The notes under the pieces: generated by a model
Told to the model about the DNA's origin: nothing
Databases searched by the model: none
What the model saw: the letters and a program-made list of their open reading frames with translations, nothing else
NCBI GenBank assembly: GCA_033026295.1
Contig: CM065182.1
Coordinates: 17,566,715 to 17,630,714, forward strand
Source: Channa striata
Taxonomy: Eukaryota > Chordata > Actinopteri > Anabantiformes > Channidae
Direction: 5' to 3'
DNA: 64,000 nt
Made by a program: the position numbers and the translations under genes
Shown: positions 36,245-49,800 of the stretch, piece after piece
Layout: each line of letters begins with the position of its first letter
Position numbering within the stretch: position 1 is the stretch's first letter

Positions 36245-39200
36245 GAATACATGAATGTCATCGGAAGTGCTTGGCCAACTCAGCTGGCGTCACGTCTGTC
36301 CGTGTGTCACTCCGAGCTGCGATGCGTGTGTGAGGAGACACGATGACGGGGAGGTGGGCTCTATTGTCTCCGCTGTGGATGACATCATCCCAGACCAATG
36401 GCGAAACACAGGGGATGGAGGGCTCAGGGGCGAGCACGCAGCACGTGCGGGCTGGTGGGGGGGGGGCGAGGGGGGGGCTGATGGGTGCTGATGATGAGCA
36501 TTTACACAGAGGTTGCATGAGACATCATGTGCGGGAAATGAAAATGCTTTAAAGAGGGCGACACACCAGTGGTGGAGGAGGCGGATGCATCACTCAACTA
36601 AAAGTACAATCACTCCAATGTAAAATGATGAGATGATTACTGTCACCGGGTACAGGAAGGAAGAAAAACAAATTCATGCCTCAATAAACTTTAATAATAT
36701 AATCCTGGCATGTGCTACTTCAACAAAACACAATCTAGTATTTTTAGCTGTTGCAAATACTGAGGACTGTGGCAGCAGAGACATTTTTCTGCGCTGGGAG
36801 AAACCCATCCAGATATTACATAAAGGGTTCAATAAAGACATTACGAAGTGTTGGCAAACAGCTATATGATACACACTGTCTCAACCTGTGTTAACTGGCA
36901 CCATGACAACCTATGACCGTTTGCAGCCTTGAAACAAAACCCTGGCTCACTGAGAGACTTTTAAACTGGCCCATCACCTGAGCCTGTCCGTGATCGCAGG
37001 AATCATGATGCATGCTTTTTATTATCTACTGTTGAAATGATGTAACTCACAGAGTTCTCACATTTCAGAGCAGCTAGAACAGAAAGACAGAGCTGAATTT
37101 CTGAACGCTTCACTAATCTTTTTATGTCTGATTAGGAAGTTACCTGATGATCTGCAGCCAGGGATGTGTTGATTCATCCAGTCCCACGGGCTGATGGTAA
37201 CCCCTCCCGCAGGCCCGCTGAAACAAAACAGACCTTGTGTGGACGTTTAACTATGACCTGTTCAGAAAACGAATTATCCATCCATCCATTAGAGAGCTGT
37301 AGGGGAATGGAGCCATCCAGCTTTTAGGGCAGAAGGAAATAAAAACTGAAATTCCTGTTGTAGTTATTACAGGACAGTATCCTCAGCAGAGGAAAGGAAC
37401 AGGACTGATCACCATCTTTTTCTTCAAATGTTCAAAACAACAAGAGTTACTTCTTCGGGACTAGTTCAAATTTTTGAGACAGATGCTTGTTTTCTGTCTT
37501 ACTCAGAGCCGGATTGATAGTTCAATTAGCTGCAGCTAACAGCCTAACACAGACTGCAAACAAATATTGTCCTGGCGTATTAACAAGAAGTTCTGCAGCT
37601 TGACCTGCTCCCACAAATTCCAGTCCTCTTGGTCCCTGGCTCAAATCCACCTTTCGGCTGCAGCCTTTCTGCGTGGAGTTTGCATGTTCTTCACGTTCTT
37701 GTGTGGATTTGCTTTTGGTACTTCGGTTTCCTCTCATGGTCCAAAGATATGCATGTTTGGTTAACTGCTGAATAAATTGCCGATAGGTATGAATGTGAGT
37801 GTGAATGGTTTGTGCATGTCCTTCCGTGTTGGCCCTGAGATAGACTGGAGACCTGTCCAGGGTGCCCAGTGACAGCTGGCACAGGCTTCAGCCCCCCTCC
37901 CCCCACGACCCTGAACAGGAAAAGCAGTTACAGATAATGAATGAATGGATTCAATCGTTTGACCTTCGTCATTTGCAGCAGATGTGACCTTTAGTACAAA
38001 TCCTGGCAGAAAGTTCCCTGCATGTGCAACTACTTTTCAAATAATCGTTAACGTGCAAAGACCAAGGTATGAAAATTCAAAGTTGCTGTGCACCTTCAAG
38101 GAAGATATTCCTCTTTTGTCACATCTAGTCTTCTGCCATTGTCTTTGAAAATTATTACATTTTTTGGATTAACATAAGACACACAGTGAATGAATGTTCC
38201 TTTCTTTCATACTGTATTACTTTCTGTGGGGTGTTGCTGCTGCTGCTAAACATGAACATGGTGAAACTTAACACTTACGCATTTTAATTCACTGAGTTCA
38301 CAGATCTTTTTCAAGGAAACACCTCATCAGCAGAGCTTTAGTTTCCCTTCATTATGAAGTTAATGATACTCATTCCTAAAGGTGTGATTATTAGCTTGAA
38401 AAATCATGCTTTGACTCTGTTTCACTTAGGTCCCTCATGTGAACTTTTAAGGCTGGTGGAATATAAGAACGTGTAGTACCTAATCTCATAATATTTGATA
38501 GTGATGAGAACTAGACCAGCCCAACATCCACGCACATATTGCGTGTCTTGTTTTATATGATTAGTCATATAAAACACTGGTGGCCTTAGTAGCAAGTACT
38601 GGTCTAAAAGAATTTAATATAGTAAAATCACTAAGCAGATTGTCTGCATTTTACTCCACAAAGAAAACTATGGATTGTAAATAATACTGATTATGGTAAT
38701 TGTGGCAAAACATGTACAGTGATTGATAAAAATAAGGTCAAAAGTCACTGTTGGCAAGGTTGGAGCAGATTTTAACCACTCCATGTGCTGTGACGGATGA
38801 TTAACCCATAACGATACATTAGCATTCGTTAAATTTTTATAAAAAACATATAATATTTCTCTGATCCAACACCAGGTGGTATTGTTGTTTGTTGTTTAGA
38901 TACATGATCCAGGCCCAAAGTTGCGGTGGCAAAGTGACAAAAGTATCAAAAAATGGAAAAAAATGAAGGAGAGAGAAAAAAAAGAAAAATTAACTAAATT
39001 TAACTAAACTGTGAATTAGTTTAAACTACAGTATCATCTAATAGTGTAATACACAATAATACATAGTGTATATGTTGGTAGAGTTAAGCTGTCTGTGAAC
39101 TGCCCCATAGCTGCTTTTCCAGTATCAAATAGCTCCGAAAACCCCAGATTATTACTGTCACTTTTGCTGCTAATACATGTTCTCATGTTTTCTGGTACAT

Positions 39201-39548
39201 AAAATATAATCTGTTGATCACTGTCAGTATTTTATTTGTTAAGGCTGTTACTTATAAAGTGGTTGATGTTGCATTAAATCATTATCAGTATCGTCAGTAA
39301 TTTTTTTATTTAACAATATTAAGGGCCTGTCCAATGAACTAACTACAAGCCAGATAGTATTGAAATACACTCGAGTCGAAGGAAAACCTCTTCCTCTTCA
39401 GTAATGAGGGTAAACCTCTCAATCAGGCTTGTGTTTTAGTCTTTGTGTTGACATAGTTTTCTAAAGAAGAAGTCCACTTTCTTGTGTTCTGTGTCTTCAC
39501 CGGACATTAAGACAAAAAGGCATTTTACAGCATCATAAATCAGCAACA
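36245..39548. other. intergenic DNA between the DUSP10-like gene and the exchanger gene
   Basis: No coding region recognised. G-rich runs at 36455-36478. One good copy of the dispersed fish repeat lies at 37625-37950. The rest is AT-rich unique-looking sequence in which I see nothing definite. Confidence 0.45.
37625..37950 (-). repeat. dispersed fish repeat, minus-strand copy
   Basis: Reverse-complement order of the 57620-57990 copy: 'gtggagtttgcatgttcttc', 'ggtttcctctcatggtccaa', then 'ctggagacctgtccagggtg' and 'ctgaacaggaaaagcagtta', ending in GAATGAATGGA. Confidence 0.7.
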
Positions 39549-40880
39549 TTTATTTCCACTTTTGACACATTAAACGTGCATATCAATAAAACTAAAATTG
39601 ATCATATAAATACTCTAGGTAATACTGTTACAATAAATATGGCTCTACAGATTCTAGGTTAAATAAAAACTTCAATATCAACTGCTGTACGACACAAGGA
39701 GACACTGTCAGCAAATACTGTACATGTCTTCTGTTTTAGCACTTTTTTCCATCTGATGGAGCTGTCTGGTGACTGTGCTGTGACAGGGGCCTCACTCTTC
39801 CTCCAACCACTTTGAAAGTGAGGCTTTACTCTCTGCTGTGCTTCTTTAAAAAATGATGCTGAAAAATGTTCACAGTGTCAACATGACAGATCACAAAACT
39901 GGTGTCTTTCCATATTCATACTCAGACCGCACCTTTATGAAATCAGTGACTGAATAGAGCACACACACACACACACACACCCTCACGCACCACACAAAAA
40001 TCAGAAATATGCTCAAATAATCAATACTCAAGTGCAATTTAAAGTTCTCCTTCTGCTCCTGTTGACTTACATTGTTATAAAAAAGGCATTTTTCACCTGG
40101 CAATGTTGAACGTGACGTTAATGGAGAAAGCTTCATTTGAAGGGGCTGGTCATTTGATACAGCTTGTGATTCACATGTACAGGAACACGTTAACACGTTA
40201 ACATCCATGTCAAAATATTACATACAGTACTTTAAAATAGATTACCAAAAAACTCTGAGAACGTGCAAAAATAAACACACCTACTCGTCCACGAAACTCC
40301 CACGCACAATGTTCATCTTTTACGTGATATACAATGAATAATTAATGTATAGATTGAATAATAAATATCAACACACAGCTATGCGTTACAGGTCATTTCA
40401 GCCAAGTACTGTCTTTCCTTTTAACCAAATGTCAAGTATAATGTCACCTCATGCACCATCTTTACTTTATTAACCATTTGAGTCTGGTTTCGAGTTCATG
40501 CTTTCCTAAGACTTAAAATGTCAAATAACTGTCCACGAAGAGAAGACCTGATGTCATAAGTTTTACATGTCAAGGTTTGATGTGATTTATGCTGATAGAA
40601 CTTATTAGATACTGTAAATGTCAATTGGAACGTACTGCTTCAAAACAGGAAGGAATATTGGGACGAAGATTAATGTCAGTGGATAAAGCTTCACAGCATA
40701 GTGGATGGGAGCAAAGTTCCAAAGTCCAAAGATTCTGAGTCAGTCAGACATTGTGCAATATCAATAATAACTAATGATATAAATAGTTATAAACCTTTGT
40801 GAAAATAGACAAAAAGAGAGAGAAAACACATTTAGACTGTAAAAACAAAGAGAGGATTGTGTCTGTGCATTTCCTCTGTC
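39549..40880 (-). other. predicted 3' UTR of the exchanger gene
   Basis: Downstream of the stop codon at 40883-40881, with a minus-strand AATAAA at 39554-39549. Includes an (AC)10 run at 39961-39980. The end is set by the hexamer alone; other AATAAA-like signals occur inside. Confidence 0.35.
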
Positions 40881-43800
40881 TCAGAAACCAGGCACGTGGC
40901 AGTACGCCTCCAACGAGGCCAACAGGATGTAGATGAACCAGAGGGACAGGAAGAGGAAGAAGGTGAGGAGCTTGGCTGTCCGTGGGCCCCCGAGTTCTCC
41001 GGCCGACACGCTGGGACGCCTGCGGTAAAGCAGCACCACCACGCACAGCAGCGCCATGATGGTGAAGAGGGTGACGGAGAAGGCCAAGGAGCCCGGATGC
41101 ACCTTGAACGGCTTCCCTTTGGTTTGCCAGTAAACGGCCGCGATGGTCCACGCCACCCCGATGCCCAGGAACACATTCACTGCGTTGCTTCCCGTCACGT
41201 TGCCTATGGAGGCATCAGCATATTGGTCCTGGATGGCGGCTACTTTACTTGCAAATGTATCTGTGTAAGAAAGAGAAATATGAATTAAGAGTAAAAGCAG
41301 CATCTATGAATCAAGTAAATTTGCACAAAGAAATTAGTGACATCAGAGATCAGTCCAGTGCACCGCCAGGCAGAATGCTTCAGGGATGTCATTGAGGCAC
41401 ACGTGGAATGAATTTAAACAAATTTAAAAAAAAATAAAAGCCAGACAGAGTTTGAAGGTTGTTGGTAATAAAAATAATACTGGTAGGCAGATTATATTGC
41501 TTTTATATGGAGCCATCGTAGCTGTTGATATCGTCTCTTTACATCTTTATCCGCCCTTTAGACTGGAAAGCAAATAGTTGCATTTCCCATATTGTGAAAC
41601 TATTCCTTTATGATATTTTTAAATTAGTTTTTGTCAGATTCTCAGCAAACGTTTCCCAGAAGGTAACAGTTAATTGCAAGAACTTCACCACACAGTCATT
41701 TTCTAAAGTAAAATAATAAGCATTAGTAGATAAAAATGTATCAAAACAAATGCAGAAACAAAGTAATGTCTTTGAACCACTGCCCACCACAAAATAATTA
41801 TATATCTACCACTACTGGGGGTTGTTGTAATTTTGTGATTATTGCCTGCTTATTCACTAGGGCAGCTCCTGGCACAACTAGTCTGCCAGCATGACAGAGT
41901 TTATATGGAGATTATCAAGCCATATCTTGTCAAAACCTAATTTTCCAACTCTTGTTTGTGTCCCTGTTTTGCCGTGTTTAGAAAATGCTCCATTTGAAAT
42001 ACAATTAGGCGGACAGGAAAACAAGAAAAAGCAAGTGAAACCATGTTTTTCTTTGTTTACAACTTGTTAATGTTCAAGACAAGATCTCTGGAGAGAATTC
42101 CTCTGACAGCGCAGGCGGAGACAGAGGTTGCACAAGTCTCCCCAAGCAGCTGCTTCTGTAGCACTGGCAAAACCCAGCGGAAACCCAGGACACGTCCCCT
42201 GTTTGAGCTATTAGACAGAACACGTGCCCACCTGGAACGGAGGTGCCGAGGGCCACAAACACCACAGCCGTGACAGAGTCTTTGAGACCGACGGTGCAGC
42301 CGAAATGAGAGGCCAAGTCCCCGGTCACAGCTGTTAGAACGCCAATAAGGGAAATGGACACGAAAAAGCAGGCCCAGCCGTTCCAGTACTCAGTGGGGGG
42401 GACAAAAGCAAAAAGCACTTTCCAGAAAACTGTCAGAAAGTGCATGATGTAATCAAAGCAGGATGGCAAACGTTCCTCCCCGCTCTCCTCCTCGTCATCG
42501 TCACCTGGCAAAAACAGAGAAGAGATGCACGGTCTGCAAAACACACGCACAGAACTGCTGCTTCTGCTTTTTCCACTGACACATGATCTGCAGACCATAT
42601 CCCGCATATGAGTCCAACCTTCGTTTGTAAGAGTTAATGTACATAGACTATTTTATCAAGCTCAACATAAAGTTCTTATTTTAATGAAATAATAAAAAAG
42701 TTGGTAAAACAGGGATTAGTTTGAGCTTCAATAAAGACAGTAGACAAGTGCAACCCACCACCACTAATTAAGCTTTTTGACAAATAAACTTTTAAATTCA
42801 TTACATAAAATCTGTAAATGCAGCTATAACTGAAAGCTTACTTTCTCTATATATACACTCTGCTTGTAAATCTGAGAGACCTCAACCACAGAGAAAAAGA
42901 GAGACAACATTAAAGTGACACATCTTAGCTCAGATCTGAGCATAAATGCTTTGTGCACATATCTGAAAGGTTCACAAAGCCAAATGAAAGGATTTCAAAA
43001 AGGCAAAATAACCCGGCTTCACTTTACTGTGTCTGTTGGCATAAATTCTACAAAGCCATTAGCTGTTCGGGCAAAACAAGCCAGTTTAGTTTTTATGGTG
43101 AGTCACATGAGGAATTCACCACTTCATGCATTTTTAATGAACTCATGGGAATAAAACAAGGCAGCAAATGAGCACAGAATTGCACAAATGCATTACACCA
43201 GCCTTTGTTTTTGTCAGCTACTCCATTCATTATGTGCTAAATTAGGCTTTTTAAAAATTCAGCCATTGTCAACTGTGGAGTGATTTCATTAAAGACGTCC
43301 CTACTAACAAACACCCAAACAGTGAGGCTGACGAGAGGCAGCAGGTGGGTGAGATCCGGCCTCCAGGCTCAGTCTTCCGCAGGGTCGGTCTCTGAGTAAC
43401 GAAGAGGTAAATCGCTGCAACTCACCTGCGCTGACAGTGACGGCACTAACAAACTGCTCCCTCCAGCTGCTGCTCCCCACCACCAAAGCCAGGTTCGTCT
43501 TCTTGATCAGCTTGTCCACTGTGCTCTGCGGACGGTCACAAACAAACGGAGCAAAACAGGACAGGCTGGTCGTAGATGTTTCCTCTATGAAATATACATC
43601 CTGCCGCTGTCATATGAGACTGGGGGCAACAATGTGGTAAATTAAGGTGGAATTAACTGCCTTTCCTCCCACTGTGGTGCACAGTGAGTCACCAAAACAG
43701 ATGCAGGGGAGCAAAAGAAACCAGTGTCCCTCAGGAAACAGGCACTACGCCAGCATGAAGCTGCTTTTAGCGCAGAAAATAGAGCCGCACATCATCAACA

Positions 43801-46800
43801 CATGATCCTGGCTCCCTAAGTATCAGTAATAGTGTGTGGTAAACACCAGTTTAAACATCACGAGCTTTGCTGCACACACTGCTGAAAACCCTGATGACCT
43901 AACAGCGAGGGTCTAACGGCTAGACACAGCAGATTTTAGTTGAAGTCAGGACATCTCAGCCCCTGCTGCATCAATATGACATTTGTCTGTATTGCATAAA
44001 AACCTAAATGATAATTCAAACTGAATGAAATGACGAGTGAATGACTCGACTGCTGACTGTATCTACTTACACCAAACTAATAATTTATCAACCATCACAG
44101 GTCAAATGAAATATTACTGAAATATAAATAAATAATAATTACACTCAAAATGTGACGCATACTGATGTTTTCAGGTGAAAGTACCAGTGTTTTATTTTGT
44201 CACTGTCGACAGCTTGAATAAGGTACAATTAACTTTGGAGGTTCGGTGGAAGTTAAAGATTCATGGTCTCGTAAAAGAGTTTACAGTGAGAGCCGGAACT
44301 GCTGACTAGGAGGACAGCAGGTGAGTCAAAGAAGTAATCAGCCCTCTTCATGTTGTGAGATGCTCCAAAATTGAGTGTAATTGGTCAGTGTGGTTTTAAG
44401 GTAAGTGCTGCTTGCGTGACTTACCTTGAATTCGTAGGACTCCTCGATGACCACCTCCAGCTTAGTGTGCTCTCCCAGGCAGGGGCAGCCCATCTTCGAC
44501 ACATCCTCGGGCCCCACCGCTGTCTTGTTATCATTGGTGTCTCCTGCAGGACGGGAACAGCAGTGATTCACACAATCTTCTTTGAGTCCTACATATTCTA
44601 CAATGTACAGGTCTGACTCGATCACGTTTTTCTGGATCTTTGCCAGGCAACTACGCAACCAATTATAATAGCTTACCCTGACCTCAGAGGTTGATTAATG
44701 AGTGAAATAAATAGAACACGACTTTAGAATTTGCCCCAGAGACAAGAAAAATTTGTATCAGTGGGTATGGAAACTCCACTAGTGCAATAAGTTAAATTAA
44801 ATATAAGTGTAAGCTGTGCTCTGTGCAAACTTATACATATTTTAAGGCATGCAATAATGAGGCGAAAGACTGTGCTGCTGTAGCATGCAGCTGTGTCCTC
44901 AGCTCACCGTGTCTCTGTCCCACCTCCAGCAGAACAGGCTCCTCCAACACAATTGTGAAAGTCTTGTTTTTTTCATATTCCTCGTCATCAATGATCTTCA
45001 CATTCAGCAGCTTCCTGAGAGCAGAACAAACAGGGGAAGAATAGGCAAAGACAGATGGAATTAATTAATTAGCATTATTCAGACAATAACAGCGACTGTT
45101 TATATGAGTTAATCTGCTGTGGGTCTTGTTACCTGAATATCAATCAAAAATAAAACCCAGGCAGCCAGTAAAAGCGGTTTCTGATGGCCACCCTTGTGTA
45201 CGTGTTAAAATAAAACCAGTGCAGCGCAGAGCAGACTGCCCACACAGTGAACCATGAATCAGAGCTGTTAGATAAAAATATGGCAGTTCAAGATTTTAAC
45301 AAATGAACAAATATGATGTAATAAATGATGTTAAAACATAAAATGTATTTTTTTTCCCAGCACCCCACAAGAGGGCGGACTCCTTCTACAACATCACCTC
45401 CATTAGACTACGAGTAACCCGTGCCCCTCCCACACATTTCAAGTAACAAGTCAAGTGGAAATTGATTTATGATGCTCTTGTAGTCTGAGGAAATTAAACA
45501 CCTTCTCTCTACAAATGCATGTGGGTTAAAACATATCTCAAGACTTCTCTCTTTGGAAATCCACTTTGAACTGTGATGGCTGTGGTGTCATTCTGTGACC
45601 GACATATTTTCCTCAGCCTGCTTCATTCTCTCACACTGTCACACCGAGTCTTTCTCTCCCTCTCCCTCCATCTCCCTAATGATATGTGGGTGGCTGTCTA
45701 TTTCTGTCTACACATATACGCTCCGGATTCGACAACACGCAGGCAGAGCTTTTGCTAGCAAAAGAGAAGAAGTTTATTTTAAACATGAATTATACGTCAT
45801 TGACTGTCTAATGTCAGGGTAAGTCATGCCAGTGGGAGCACAGAGAGCCACAGCATTGGCTACAGTCAAAGAGTTTATCCTTTAAACAAGCTGGTATTTC
45901 AAGTGTGATATGTGCAGGTGTTTCTGCTTTGAAGCATCATGGAGAGGCCTTAAAATAAAATGTGATGGTTCAGTTGCTATGGACCATATTCACACAGCAG
46001 CCATTTTGATATTACATCACGCTAGGGTAGAGACGGTTTGTCCTGCTGCAGTATCGAGATGAACAGAAAATAACTGCCAGAGATCAGACATTTACACATT
46101 GCAGACCAACAATTAGAGGCCTTTTAAAAAGCAGCAGCAACCCAGGCTCACATTCAAATCATTTAAGTGGCAGTTTGAATCTTTGTCTCATGCTGATTTG
46201 CAGTAGTCTCAGAAAAAAATAAAGGAAATAAAAAATGTGGGTGAAATGAATGCAAAAGTTCTACAAACCAAAAGTAATTCCAAAACTGATTCATTTTATT
46301 TTATTTTATGTAATGAATTTAAAAGTTTATTTGTCAAAAAGCTTAATTAGTAAATTGTAGCACGTCTAATATTTAAATTTAAATAACAAATTGTGGATTA
46401 CTTTCTTAGGCCTTACAAGTTGATGACAAAACTCCAGGAAGACCCTGTTGTGGCCAAGAAACAGGATGGCTCCTATTGTCTCCTTACGTATGACTTTGGA
46501 ATAGTCACTATGAGAATCAGGATCATGGCTCGTCCAGCTCTGCTCCCTGAACTCTTTATCTGTGCAGCTCGCAGCAACAGGCACGGTTGGATTCCAGCTG
46601 CAGTGTCAAGCCGTAGCTGATTACGTATCACATTTCACGGGGTTTCAGCCATCTCTCCATCCCTGGGATCATTTCTGAGAAATCCCAGTTGCATTATACA
46701 CGGCTATTGTATGTGTCACACAGAAACGTGAAGACAACAAGCATTGCTGTACGTCTGTGCACTGAAGATGGACCTCTGTTCCCACTGAAACTAAACGGAT

Positions 46801-49800
46801 TATTTGGTTCAACTTGGATTAACCTGAGAAAAAGAAAGATGAAATGGGCCCTACAGTGGTGTGATTGTGTGGCTGAGACAAGATAGAGCAGACAGACCAT
46901 GATTCTCAAAGCAGCTCAGGACTGTTTTTTTTTTCTTTTTGGAGTTTCCCCGTCCTCCACATTCTGCATTGCTTTAGTACGGATGCTACAGTTTCCTCCC
47001 ACGGTCAAAAGACATACAGTATAGTGTACGTGATGAGAAGCGGAGACTCCGAACTGCCTACAGGCAGACTGTGAGGGATTTTATCCCTCTGGATGTTCAC
47101 CCTGGCAAAGAATCTATGACTTCTACCCTCTGCACGCTGGAATAGGCGCCGTCCTTCCAGACACTGACGGAAATGAGGCCAGTAGGGACAATGAATGAAT
47201 TCATAAACAGCATGCATGACCGTATGTCAAATGCCCACGACTGAAAGGGGCACAAGCATCCGGTTAAAGAGCCGTGGATCAAACTAGTGTGTCAGCACAC
47301 ACTGTATCTACCGTGCTGAAGTGTCCTTGAGCAAGATACTAAATCTTTAGCAGCTCCAGAGAGACTGCAGAGCAGCCGAATATGAACACAAAGCTGCAGT
47401 GCTGTGAAGAAATATGTTTCTCATATCTCCAGCAGATAATAGGAACAATATTTTGTCTCCACAGTAATGTGTTGTTAGGTTATTATGTACAGGATATTCA
47501 TATGGAAACAAAAAGACTTTGACACTGATAATGATATATGATCCAGCCTCTGATAACTTGCAGCACCACAGAGAACGGCTGCTCCATTACATCTAAACTA
47601 ATGCGCATAGGACCACGAGGGGGATGAGGAGAAACAACACGCCAAGACTTGGACCGTGCACCAGGCACAGTGGTGCTTAAGTTACAATGATTATGCTAAT
47701 GTGATGATATTTAGAAGGTATTTTGCACCTTCACAATCACTTCACTTGGTTTAACATGTTGGCATGGCAACGTTTGCAATTAGCCCCAAAAACAAAGTAC
47801 AGCTGAGACTGATGGGCGTAACATTGGAGCTGATGGTGGCGCTAGAGGAAAAGGCAGGAGATCATTAAATGGATGTCTGGAAAAGTCTGTTGAGATGTTT
47901 GCGGGTGATTGAGCTTCGTGGTCTAATGTTTGGAATTACAGAGCAGAAGTAAAACTGGACCTTTGTGGATTCTCTGTCTTTAAACATTGTTTACTCAATA
48001 TTTCATTATATACAGCCATCACAAACACCCTGCATATTCATGGACCAAATGCTTGTCTGACAGGGCGAGTCCATGAGACAGTGGATGTGTTCCATTTAGC
48101 TTCACATGTACAAGCAGCAGCACTGATGGGACTTTTTACACAGTGAAGACAGTTTAATAAATACTGGGAAAAAAGGTAAGAAATTTAAAAAAAAAGCATT
48201 GATGAGGTGGATGAAATGAAACAAACCTTAGGCACACACCTTGTTTTTTCAGAAAAACAGAATATTCCACTGAAAAAAACTAAAACATTTAAAGGGAAAA
48301 ACCTCTCTTCTACAGAGGACGCTTACAATTTAAGAGCCACTCCCAATGTGTTAGCATTTCCAAACTCTTACTTCTTCTGTTTTGTCCACAGAGCTCAGGA
48401 TGTTATTGATCTTGAATACATTAAGCATGAGAAATAAAGACTATCAGGTTATTGATTTCCCCTTTCAGAAATGATCTCCTCACATCTCTTTCGTCTTTGC
48501 TTATATAACTGCCCCCATTATCCGGTTAACCCTCAACTAGTGTACAATTCAGTGCCACACATTTTGGGGTGCTAACAAAAACAGATCCAAGAGAAAGCTA
48601 CACACGAGCATCAAAGAGTGTGTGCAGATCTTCCTCTAATCCATAAACACAATAGTTCCCTACGTGAGCCTGTTTATTTTGGCTCGGAGGTTTGTGTCTG
48701 TACAATTATAATCTATTTACTGCAGTGCAGAATTCACATGCTAAACTATTATTTAACTGCTTTGATTTCAAACCTCCTCTCCTGGCTCCACGTCAAAAGC
48801 TTAAAAACTTGGCTTCTTCTTCGTTTGCTCCGCTGCATGCTCCAACATCAACCAGGACAGGCAGATGTACAGTCAGACGCAACGACACACAAAGCCGAAG
48901 ACACTGTAATAAAAACACACACACACACGCACAAAGACACAGAGCTGCCTGGAGGCCTGCTGCAGAGTGTCAGCTCTTTGTCTTGAACGCCGAGAGAAAC
49001 ACTTGGCGAAGACAAAACAGCTTTGTTTGAGGGATGAACTTTGGCAGCCTGCAGAGCAGTGAGGAGCACAGATACACGTAACACCAAGGACAGGGAAGCT
49101 TGTCTGTTCCGAGATGCAAATACTCTCCTACCTAGAGTGCAGATATGAAAAATTCTGGGGATCTATCTATCTATCTATCTATCCAAATCGAACAAACCTG
49201 GAATGATTCAGATGAGCACACAGTGATGAGTGTTCACCTGCATCTTTCAACGAGGCTGACTGAGAGCTCCAAATTAAACAATCTCATAAAAAATTTAGAG
49301 TAACATGAAGCAAAACGTGATGCTGTGGAAATCAGTGTAACTGGGGAATTTTTCTTTGATGGCTCTGCTTTAGCTTCGATAAACACCTTTATGTTGCAGA
49401 ATCAGATCCATTCTGTGACTTCCAGCAATGAAAGGATGTGATAGCAAGTATCTACCGTACATTTAACATTCAGCATCTTAACCCAGCTGGACCTGGCAAG
49501 TCTGACTCCAGATCTGAGAAGTGTGGGAATCTTGCATCTTGAGTCTTTTTCTACCTCTGATCAGAGTACCCCTGCGTTCCCTCTTGAAGACTTTGCTTTG
49601 CTGTGCTTGTTGTTCAAAGGAGTGCAGGAGCAGCTGAGCACAGCTTTGGCATTTCCTGTTGCGCTATTTCTTTTCAACTGTCTTCTGGTTGCAAACTCTC
49701 CTGCTCTGCTGGATCTGACTCTCCACAGTCTTTCCTCTCCTGCAGCACGGCAACTGTCGTGGGAAGCATGAAACCAGGTGATATCGAGTGTGCAGATGCT

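Noticed and set aside
40857..41288. 143-aa plus-strand ORF, acidic
   Set aside because: Antisense of the last exchanger exon.
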